A stretch of 6,732 nucleotides of DNA from JAUREX01 sp044356825 (GTDB lineage Bacteria > Pseudomonadota > Alphaproteobacteria > Rhodobacterales > Rhodobacteraceae), in the NCBI GenBank assembly GCA_044356825.1, contig JBIKVM010000160.1, positions 1-6,732 of the forward strand, in the 5' to 3' direction. Positions 1 to 5,805 of this stretch are shown one piece after another; the first letter of the stretch is position 1, and each line of letters begins with the position of its first letter. The position numbers and the translations under genes were made by a program. The notes below the pieces were generated by a model. That model saw only the letters and a list, made by a program, of their open reading frames with translations, had not been told where the DNA came from and did no database searches.

Positions 1-23
1 CGTGATGATTGTCAGGCGCGCTG

Positions 24-833
24 TTACTGCGCGATCTTCTCGAACCAGGCGTCGCGAGCGGGCGCGATCGCCTTGTTGGCCACCTTGTCGCGGATGAAGA
101 TGTTGAGGAAGTTCAACATGTCGATCGCGTCATGGCGCACCGCATAGGAGAGCGAAACCGGCTTGAGCAGGTTGTCCTCGCCGTTCAGCAGGCGCGTCTG
201 GTCGCGGAAGGCGGGGTTTTGCGTCGAGATCACGCGCAGATAGCCCGGGTCGACCATGTAGGCGTCCGCCTGCCCGGCCAGAACCGCCGTCGGCGCGGCG
301 TTGGCCTGATCGGTCACGAGCTCGGTCACCTTGGCCTCGGGAAAGAGCTCCTTGGGGTATTGCGCCTCGACGGTGCCCGCGACACCCGCGAAGGTGACGT
401 TGGCGTTGTTGAGGTCGTCGAGCGATTGCAGCGCGCTGTCGGCGCGGACCATGACGTGGAAGCCATAGGTGTCATAGGCGTCGGTGAAAGCCACCGAGAC
501 GGCGCGCGGCGGGGTCGCGAAGAGGTTCGCGAAGATGACGTCGTACTGGCCGACCTCAAGCCCGGTCACGAGCGTGGCCCAGGTTGCCGGCACGACCTCG
601 AGTTCGACGCCGAGGATCCCCGCGACCTCATTGGCCAGATCGATGTTGAGGCCGATGTAGTCGCCCGTCACCGGATCGGGATACTGGTAGGGGGGGCCTT
701 CGGCGACGCCGATGCGCAGCGTGCCGCGGTCCTTCACCTCCTTGATGAGGCCCTGCGCGGTCGCGGCCCCCGCGCCGAGCGCGAGCCCCGCGCCCACGGC
801 GGCAGCGGCGACCCAGTTCATGATCTTGTTCAT
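24..833 (-). CDS. Family-3 ABC transporter periplasmic substrate-binding protein (amino-acid type)
   Basis: Periplasmic binding protein of the polar amino-acid ABC uptake family, 269 aa. Residues 1-26 form a Sec signal peptide: K3, then a hydrophobic Ala/Gly/Leu core, with a likely signal peptidase I site after ATA at 24-26. No lipobox Cys is present, so the protein should be soluble. The mature protein starts with the usual KDRGTLRIGVAEG segment (34-46). R110 (ATPPRAVSVAFTDAY region) and D195 (ADAYMVD) sit where family members bind the ligand alpha-carboxylate and alpha-amino groups, which suggests an amino acid or similar zwitterion. ATG 833 has AGGAG (842-846) 8 nt upstream, the best ribosome site in the window, fitting the high expression typical of binding proteins. 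It is the last gene seen, and partner permease and ATPase genes would be expected beyond position 1. The ligand is not predictable from sequence. Confidence 0.93.
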   Translation of the reverse strand: MNKIMNWVAAAAVGAGLALGAGAATAQGLIKEVKDRGTLRIGVAEGPPYQYPDPVTGDYIGLNIDLANEVAGILGVELEVVPATWATLVTGLEVGQYDVIFANLFATPPRAVSVAFTDAYDTYGFHVMVRADSALQSLDDLNNANVTFAGVAGTVEAQYPKELFPEAKVTELVTDQANAAPTAVLAGQADAYMVDPGYLRVISTQNPAFRDQTRLLNGEDNLLKPVSLSYAVRHDAIDMLNFLNIFIRDKVANKAIAPARDAWFEKIAQ

Positions 834-841
834 GTCGCACT

Positions 842-846
842 CTCCT
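842..846 (-). promoter_or_regulatory. Strong ribosome binding site of the substrate-binding protein gene
   Basis: AGGAG on the minus strand, 8 nt before ATG 833. It fixes the start and is the closest match to the consensus in the window. Confidence 0.8.
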
Positions 847-868
847 GTCGGTTGGTCCCCTGTCGGGG
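844..868 (-). repeat. 8-bp direct repeat and small GC hairpin in the 48-nt gap
   Basis: On the minus strand CCGACAGG occurs twice, at 866-859 and 851-844, 15 nt apart. The downstream copy runs into the AGGAG ribosome site. The upstream copy is part of a 4-bp GC stem with a GACA loop (CCCC-GACA-GGGG, 868-857). The stem is short and has no following T-run, so it is not a convincing terminator. It could slow 3' exonucleases or modestly set binding-protein mRNA levels, or it could be chance. Confidence 0.35.
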
Positions 869-881
869 CTGGTTGCTTGGT

Positions 882-2150
882 TCAGTTTGCCGGAGCCGCA
901 GGGTTTGCCCCTGCGGGGGATCCGGAACGCGATGCGTTCCGAAGCACTTCGTCGGGCGCAAAGCCGGTCACGGCCTGCCACACCTCGGGCGCGGTCGCGC
1001 CCTCGCTGCCGATCGCGACGATGCGCGAGGCTGCATCGATTCCGAGGGCCGCGCGCAGGGCGGGATCGGTCGCGACCGCGAGGATCGCCGCGACCGAGGC
1101 GCAGCCGCTCTCTCCCGAGACGAGCGGCCCATCGCCGTAGCGGCCTGTCGCCAGCGCGCGCAGCATGTCGACCGCGGTGTCGTCGGCGATCGTCACCACG
1201 TCGTCGACCACGTCGCGGATCACCGGCCAGGCTACGGGCGAGACCGACCCGGCCGAGAGGCAGGCCATAAAGCTGTTGACATCGCCCTCGATCGGGCGCG
1301 GTTCGCCCTCGGCGACCGCGCGAAAGACGCAATCGGCGGCGTGCGGCTCGACGACGACGACACGCGGCCGCGCGGCCCCCGCGACATGCGCCCAGCGCCC
1401 TGCGATGGCGGCGGCAAGGCCGCCGACGCCCGCAGGCACGAAGACATGCGAGGGTGGCAGCGCAAGCTGGTCGAGCAGCTCGGCCACGATCACGGTGTAG
1501 CCTTGGGTGACAAGGCGCGGCATCGCGTCCGACCCGCCGCCCGCGTTGGTATCGGCCACGAGGTTCCAGCCATGTGCCGCCGCATCCTGCGCCGCCGCCC
1601 GCACCGAGGCATCGTAATCGCCCGGCAGGCGCACCATCACCGCGCCGAAGGATGCGATCGCGGCCTCGCGGTCGGCCGAGACATGTTCGTGGATGTAGAT
1701 GCGGCACTTGCAGCCGAACATCCGCGCCCCCCAAGCGACCGAGCGGCCGTGGTTGCCGTCGGTCGCGCAGACCATCGTCTCGTCGGCGATGAGGTCGCGG
1801 TGGCGCCCGGCCACGAGGTCGGCCGCCGAGGCATGGATCCCCCGCGCGGCAAGCTTGTCTTGCAGCACGCGCAGCACCGCATAGGCCCCGCCGAGCGCCT
1901 TGAAGCTCGCGAGTTCGAAGCGCCGCCCCTCGTCCTTGTAGCCGATGGCAGCGACGCTCGCCGCGCGTGCAAGGCCCGGCAGATCGACGAGCGGGGTCGG
2001 CGCGTAGCCGGGCCACGAGGTGATCTCGGCCTTTGCGGCGCGGTGGTCGGCCTCGCCCATGAGGGCGCCCGATTCGGGCCCAAGCGTCGGGCGCGCGGCG
2101 CGGTTGCGGACGTGTCGGGGTTTGGCTGTCATGGTTGACGCGTCGGGCAT
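882..2150 (-). CDS. dpaL: PLP-dependent diaminopropionate ammonia-lyase-like enzyme
   Basis: Fold-type II PLP enzyme, 422 aa. Diaminopropionate ammonia-lyase converts 2,3-diaminopropionate and water to pyruvate and two ammonia in the cytoplasm. The Schiff-base Lys is K84 in SFKALGGAYA. The TDGNHGRSVAW motif (130-140) supplies D131 and H134, and D200 follows. From memory these correspond to catalytic Asp120, His123 and Asp189 of the E. coli enzyme, and the D-to-D interval is 69 residues in both. PAGVGG (239-244) is the phosphate-binding glycine loop, and SGESG (345-349) and GSEGAT (381-386) are further family motifs. ATG 2150 is chosen because AGGA lies 4 nt upstream, just after the VOC stop; ATG 2132 has no ribosome site. 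About 30 N-terminal residues and a 15-residue Ala/Pro/Ser tail lie outside the conserved core. Family assignment is strong, but the true substrate could be another beta-substituted alanine. Confidence 0.88.
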   Translation of the reverse strand: MPDASTMTAKPRHVRNRAARPTLGPESGALMGEADHRAAKAEITSWPGYAPTPLVDLPGLARAASVAAIGYKDEGRRFELASFKALGGAYAVLRVLQDKLAARGIHASAADLVAGRHRDLIADETMVCATDGNHGRSVAWGARMFGCKCRIYIHEHVSADREAAIASFGAVMVRLPGDYDASVRAAAQDAAAHGWNLVADTNAGGGSDAMPRLVTQGYTVIVAELLDQLALPPSHVFVPAGVGGLAAAIAGRWAHVAGAARPRVVVVEPHAADCVFRAVAEGEPRPIEGDVNSFMACLSAGSVSPVAWPVIRDVVDDVVTIADDTAVDMLRALATGRYGDGPLVSGESGCASVAAILAVATDPALRAALGIDAASRIVAIGSEGATAPEVWQAVTGFAPDEVLRNASRSGSPAGANPAAPAN

Positions 2151-2154
2151 CTTT

Positions 2155-2158
2155 TCCT
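2155..2158 (-). promoter_or_regulatory. Ribosome binding site deciding the lyase start
   Basis: AGGA (within GAAGGA on the minus strand) immediately follows the VOC stop codon and lies 4 nt before ATG 2150. The alternative ATG at 2132 lacks any purine-rich site, so 2150 is preferred although the spacing is short. Confidence 0.6.
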
Positions 2159-2680
2159 TCACTCCTCGGGGCGGGCCGGGTTCCAGAGTTTCACCGCCGC
2201 CCCCTTTTCGTAGCCCTTGCCGGCCGGATAGCTCACGAGTTCCATCTGAAGCCCCCAGGGGGCGCGGAAATAGACCCAGTCCGACCCGGCGGCGGGGCCG
2301 TCGTCGATGTGCTCGGGCGGGCCCGACATCTCGACGCCATGGGCGAGCAGATGCGCGACCGCCGCGTGGATGTCGTCGACATAGAGCGCGATGTGGTGGC
2401 CGCCGTGGTGGTGGTTGGCGGGATGGCGGCCGCGGTCCTCGGTGCGGTATTCGAAGACCTCGAGGTTCAGCCCGTGGCCGAGGCGATAGAAGCGATAGCG
2501 GCAACTGTCGCCGCGCCGCGCGCCCAGAACGCGCACGACCGTGTCCTCGTCCGAAATCGTGCCGCCGTCGAAGACGAGCTTCGCCCCGAGCACGCCGCAC
2601 AGGAAGGCCTCGGCCGCGTCGAGGTCGGGCACCGTCAGCCCGAGATGTTCGCCGCCTCGCAGGCCCGGAATGCCGCTCAT
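2159..2680 (-). CDS. VOC family (glyoxalase/extradiol dioxygenase fold) metalloprotein
   Basis: Small 173-aa protein of the vicinal-oxygen-chelate superfamily, with two beta-alpha-beta-beta-beta modules (about 8-79 and 93-152). The four expected metal ligands can be placed: H12 (EHLGL), E74 (LNLEVF; E77 is an alternative), H96 (HHIALYVDD) and E147 (LQMELV), so a divalent-metal active site is likely. A His-rich patch (H86, H90-H92, H95-H96) precedes the second module. Family members include glyoxalase I, epimerases, extradiol dioxygenases and thiol transferases, and the sequence alone does not choose between them. The single-unit size is nearer glyoxalase/epimerase-type enzymes than two-unit extradiol dioxygenases. 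The start is well fixed: ATG 2680 overlaps the E2 stop as ATGA and has AGGA (2688-2691) 7 nt upstream. Its position between an oxo-acid dehydrogenase complex and a PLP lyase suggests it handles a pathway intermediate. Confidence 0.88.
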   Translation of the reverse strand: MSGIPGLRGGEHLGLTVPDLDAAEAFLCGVLGAKLVFDGGTISDEDTVVRVLGARRGDSCRYRFYRLGHGLNLEVFEYRTEDRGRHPANHHHGGHHIALYVDDIHAAVAHLLAHGVEMSGPPEHIDDGPAAGSDWVYFRAPWGLQMELVSYPAGKGYEKGAAVKLWNPARPEE

Positions 2681-3807
2681 CCCCCGTTCCTCTCGAAATG
2701 CGCCGCGAGGCAGGCGGCGACCGCGGCCGGCACCTCCATCTGCGGCATGTGGCCCGCGCAGGGCAGGACCGTGGCACCCGAGGCGGGGGCCGCGATGACG
2801 CGGTCCTCGGCGCCCCAGAGCATCAGGACGGGCGCGGCTGTCGCCCCACGGTCGGCAAGGCCCCGCCCCGCGGCATCCGCGCCAAGCTCGCCCGCCGCGA
2901 TCGCCGCGAGCGCCTCGGCCACGCCGTCGATCCGCTTGGCGGCAAGCGCGCGTTCGACCATCTCGGGGCCGATCGCGTCTTCGTTGGCGACGAGAAGCCG
3001 GAGCGCCTCCTTCATCGCGCGGCGGCGGTCGGCGGCAAGGAAGCCCTCGACGAACCCGGCATCGACCGGCTGGCCCATCCCCGCGGGCGCGATGAGCGCG
3101 ACCGAGGCCACCCGCTCTGCCGCGAGCGCGGGCGATGCCCCCGCCGCCAGCGCGAGCGCGATGCGCCCGCCGAGCGAATGGCCGACGAGATGCACCCGCC
3201 CCTCGGGCACCAGCGCCGCCACCGCGGACCCGATCGCGCCGGCCATCGCCGCGACGCTCGTCATGCCCGGCGCGACGTCCGAGGCCCCGTGCGAGGGCAG
3301 ATCGACGGCATGGACCGCCCGCCCCCCGGAGGCGAGCGCCCCCTGCACGAACATCCACACCCCGGTATCCGACCCGAAACCGTGGATCAGCACCGCCGGA
3401 TGGCCCGCCTCACCTGCCCCGGCGCTGACCGCGGCGATGGTGATGCCGCCCGCCTCGATGGCGTGGGTGTGCGGCGCGGCGTCATCGGCGCCCGCACCGG
3501 ACCGCGCGGCACCGGCGGCCTCGGCCGCAAGCGCGTCGATTTCCGCCTCGCTCACCCCGGCATCGGCAAAGACCGCGATCGGGGCGCCGCAGGGGGCGCT
3601 TTCGCCTTCGGGCACGAGGATGCGCCGCAGCACGCCGCCGGTCTCGGCCTCGACCGTGTTGGCGAGCTTCTGCGTCTCGATCTCGACCAGATCCTCGCCG
3701 CGTTCGATCGTCTCGCCCTCGGCGCGGAGCCAGGCGGCGATGCGGCCTTCGGTCATCGTCATGCCCCATTTGGGCATGGTCACGAGGTGAATGCGCGATT
3801 GCGACAT
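2677..3807 (-). CDS. acoC: AcoC-like E2: lipoyl domain fused to alpha/beta-hydrolase
   Basis: Annotated in relatives as the acetoin dehydrogenase dihydrolipoyllysine acetyltransferase subunit. From ATG 3807 it is 376 aa. Residues about 5-82 are a biotinyl/lipoyl domain with the lipoylated Lys at K47 (ETQKLAN). An Ala-rich linker (about 84-118) follows, then an alpha/beta-hydrolase domain (about 121-372). The hydrolase shows an HGFGSD oxyanion region (142-147), a GHSLGG nucleophile elbow with S211, a likely acid D335 (GAEDRV) and H353 (AGHMPQ), so the Ser-Asp-His triad is intact. There is no classical CoA-acyltransferase (2-oxoacid_dh) catalytic domain and no recognisable E3/E1 peripheral-subunit-binding domain, as known for AcoC. 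A GTG at 3816 could add three residues; ATG 3807 is preferred, though both have weak ribosome sites. It lies 14 nt after E1 beta, and its TGA overlaps the next ATG by 3 nt inside an ATGA. Confidence 0.92.
   Translation of the reverse strand: MSQSRIHLVTMPKWGMTMTEGRIAAWLRAEGETIERGEDLVEIETQKLANTVEAETGGVLRRILVPEGESAPCGAPIAVFADAGVSEAEIDALAAEAAGAARSGAGADDAAPHTHAIEAGGITIAAVSAGAGEAGHPAVLIHGFGSDTGVWMFVQGALASGGRAVHAVDLPSHGASDVAPGMTSVAAMAGAIGSAVAALVPEGRVHLVGHSLGGRIALALAAGASPALAAERVASVALIAPAGMGQPVDAGFVEGFLAADRRRAMKEALRLLVANEDAIGPEMVERALAAKRIDGVAEALAAIAAGELGADAAGRGLADRGATAAPVLMLWGAEDRVIAAPASGATVLPCAGHMPQMEVPAAVAACLAAHFERNGG
2688..2691 (-). promoter_or_regulatory. Ribosome binding site of the VOC gene, inside the E2 coding end
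   Basis: AGGA on the minus strand, 7 nt before ATG 2680, lies within the last codons of the E2 gene. With the ATGA stop/start overlap it indicates translational coupling and rejects the much longer open frame upstream. Confidence 0.65.
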
Positions 3808-3821
3808 GCCAGCCACCCGCG

Positions 3822-4829
3822 TCAGTGCTTCACGACGCGGCGCACCGCGGCGGCGATGCGGGCGGCGTCGGGCAGGTAGATGTCCTCGAGCGCGGGCGCG
3901 TAGGGCACGGGCGTATGCGGCGGCGTGACCTTGAGGATGGGGGCCTTGAGCGCATCAAAGGCATCCTCGACAATCAGGGCCGCGATGTCGGCGGCCATCC
4001 CGCAGCGCGGGTTCGCCTCGTCGACGACGACGACGCGGCCGGTCTCCTCGGCGAATTCGAGGATCGTGTCGCGGTCGAGCGGCGAGGTCGTGCGCGGGTC
4101 GATGACACTGACCCGGATCCCCTCGGCCGCGAGCATCGCGGCCGCGGCCTCGGCCCGGCCCACCATGCGGCCAAGCGCGATGATGGTGGCGTCCTTGCCT
4201 TCGCGCAGCACCCGCGCCTCGCCGAAGGGGACGGTATAGCTGCGGTCGGGTACCTCGCCCTCCTCGTCGTAGAGCATCTTGTTTTCGAGGAAGATCACCG
4301 GGTCATCGTCGCGGATGGCCTGGATCAGCAGCCCCTTGGCGTCGAAGGGGTTCGAGGGAACGACGACCTTGAGGCCCGGGATGTGGGTGAAGATGGGATA
4401 GAGCGCCTGGCTGTGCTGGCTGGCCGAGCGCGCGCCCCCGCCGAAGGTCGCGCGCAGCACCATGGGCGTGCGGGCGCGGCCGCCGAACATGTAGCGGAAC
4501 TTGGCAGCCTGGTTCATGATCTGGTCGAGGCACGAGCCGATGAAGTCGACGAACATGATCTCGGCCACGGGCCGCAGACCGGTCAGCGCGGCGCCCGCCG
4601 CCGCCCCCACGAAGGCCGATTCGGTGATCGGCGTGTCCATCACCCGCCCCGGCCCGAAGGCCGCGAGCAGCCCCTTCGAGACGCCGAATGCCCCGCCCCA
4701 CGCGTCGGAAACGCCGTCGCCGCCGACGCCGCCCGTCACGTCCTCGCCGATCAGCACGACGCGCGGATCGGCGGCCATCTCCTGATGCAGCGCCTCGTTC
4801 AGGGCCGCGCGGAAGGTCTTGATGGGCAT
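3822..4829 (-). CDS. acoB: Acetoin dehydrogenase-like E1 component, beta subunit
   Basis: Transketolase-like beta subunit that pairs with E1 alpha to form the TPP active site at the alpha/beta interface. It is 335 aa, typical for the family. Visible markers are the GED segment (28-30), DTPITE (65-70) with E70 as the likely TPP aminopyrimidine-activating Glu, and a SASQHSQ loop (135-141) with the active-site His139. The transketolase C-terminal domain carries IDPRTTSPLD (243-252). The C-terminal PHTPVPYAPALEDIYLP stretch (304-320) resembles acetoin dehydrogenase beta subunits. ATG at 4829 follows the E1 alpha stop by a single nucleotide and has GGAG (4839-4842) 9 nt upstream, so translation is probably coupled. 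The frame is open well upstream, but those codons lie inside E1 alpha and are not used. Assignment to the acetoin/pyruvate dehydrogenase E1 beta family is secure; the exact substrate is not. Confidence 0.94.
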   Translation of the reverse strand: MPIKTFRAALNEALHQEMAADPRVVLIGEDVTGGVGGDGVSDAWGGAFGVSKGLLAAFGPGRVMDTPITESAFVGAAAGAALTGLRPVAEIMFVDFIGSCLDQIMNQAAKFRYMFGGRARTPMVLRATFGGGARSASQHSQALYPIFTHIPGLKVVVPSNPFDAKGLLIQAIRDDDPVIFLENKMLYDEEGEVPDRSYTVPFGEARVLREGKDATIIALGRMVGRAEAAAAMLAAEGIRVSVIDPRTTSPLDRDTILEFAEETGRVVVVDEANPRCGMAADIAALIVEDAFDALKAPILKVTPPHTPVPYAPALEDIYLPDAARIAAAVRRVVKH

Positions 4830-4830
4830 G

Positions 4831-5805
4831 TCATGCGGCTCCGTAGGTGACGTAGACGTCGGTCGTGAGGGTTTCGGGTGCGGGGTCGGGTGCCGCGCGG
4901 GCGGCGGCGACGGCGGCCTCGATCTCGGCCGCGACTTCGGCATCGACCGTTGCGAGGACCGCCTCGGGCACGATCGCGCCCTCGGCGAGCAGCCGGCGCA
5001 GGCGCACGAGGCAGTCGCGGTTGGCGCGCTGGTCGGCCTTGGTGGCATCGCTGCGGTAGGTGTCGGGATCGCCGTTGAAATGGCCGAAGAATCGTTCGGT
5101 GCGGATGTGCAGAAGCGTCGGCCCCCCGCCCTCGCGGCCGCGCGCGACGGCCGTGCGCGTCGCCTCGTGGACATCCGACAGCGACAGGCCGTCGACGCTC
5201 TCGGCGGTCATCCCGTAGCCGCGGGCGCGCGCCACGATGTCGCCCGCCACGGCGAAGTCGGAGCTTGTCGCCTCGCCCCAGCCGTTGTCCTCGATCACGA
5301 AGATGACTGGCAGGCGGAAAACCATCGCGAGGTTCATCGATTCGGCCGTCGTGCCCTGGTTGAAGGCCCCGTCGCCCGAGAAGGTCACCGCCACACCCCC
5401 GGTGCCGAGCGTCTTGGCCGAAAGCGCGGCGCCGCAGGCCAGCGGCGGGCCGCCACCCACGATCCCGTTCGCCCCGAGCATCCCCTTCGTCAGGTCGGCG
5501 ATGTGCATCGAGCCGCCCTTGCCCTTGCAGGTGCCGGTCGCCTTGCCGAGGATCTCGGCCATCATCGGGCCGACCTCGCAGCCCTTGGCGATGGAATGGC
5601 CGTGCCCGCGATGGGTCGAGACGATGTGGTCGCGCCCGTCGAGCGCCATGCACACCCCGACCGCGACCGCCTCCTGCCCGGCATAGAGATGGGTCGAGCC
5701 GGGCACCCGGCCAGCCTGCGATTCGGCGTGGACGCGCTCCTCGAAGACGCGGATCGTCCGCATTGTGCGGTAGGCGCGCAGAAGGTCATCGCGTGTCAGT
5801 TGCAT
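4831..5805 (-). CDS. acoA: Acetoin dehydrogenase-like E1 component, alpha subunit (TPP-dependent)
   Basis: Alpha subunit of a thiamine-diphosphate-dependent 2-oxoacid/acetoin dehydrogenase E1. With the beta subunit it cleaves an alpha-hydroxyketone or 2-oxo acid and passes the acyl/aldehyde unit to the E2 lipoyl group. It is 324 aa, normal for AcoA. The TPP/Mg motif is GDG at 144-146 followed by DN at 173-174; D145 and N174 are 29 residues apart, as are the Mg ligands of human PDH E1 alpha. The first Asn of the usual NN is Asp here. The STHRGHGH (63-70) and GKGGSMH (95-101) active-site segments and the GHFNGDPDTYR loop (241-251) are present. ATG at 5805 is chosen over upstream in-frame starts because GGAG (5811-5814) lies 5 nt upstream and the N-terminus matches the family start. 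It begins inside the end of the Rieske gene and is followed after 1 nt by E1 beta. Acetoin is the family default substrate; the neighbours suggest it may differ. Confidence 0.93.
   Translation of the reverse strand: MQLTRDDLLRAYRTMRTIRVFEERVHAESQAGRVPGSTHLYAGQEAVAVGVCMALDGRDHIVSTHRGHGHSIAKGCEVGPMMAEILGKATGTCKGKGGSMHIADLTKGMLGANGIVGGGPPLACGAALSAKTLGTGGVAVTFSGDGAFNQGTTAESMNLAMVFRLPVIFVIEDNGWGEATSSDFAVAGDIVARARGYGMTAESVDGLSLSDVHEATRTAVARGREGGGPTLLHIRTERFFGHFNGDPDTYRSDATKADQRANRDCLVRLRRLLAEGAIVPEAVLATVDAEVAAEIEAAVAAARAAPDPAPETLTTDVYVTYGAA

Noticed and set aside
1..23. Possible start of a further gene or a terminator after the binding-protein stop
   Set aside because: Only 23 nt are visible, with no start codon plus ribosome site and no clear hairpin.
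690..696. Run of seven G in the binding-protein gene
   Set aside because: The translation around it matches the family on both sides (GVAEGPPYQYPDPVTG), so there is no frameshift.
857..868. GC hairpin as an intrinsic terminator between the lyase and the binding-protein gene
   Set aside because: The stem is only 4 bp and is not followed by a T-run on the transcribed strand, so termination is unlikely.
9..2138. 709-codon plus-strand open frame antisense to the binding-protein and lyase genes
   Set aside because: Its translation is rich in Arg, Gly, Asp and His with no family motifs, and it lies opposite two clearly conserved genes. Long antisense frames are expected in very GC-rich DNA.
2020..3879. 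Overlapping plus-strand open frames (619 and 551 codons) opposite the VOC and E2 genes
   Set aside because: They have biased composition (Arg/Pro or Ala/Ser rich) and no recognisable domain, and the opposite strand carries intact domains with catalytic residues.
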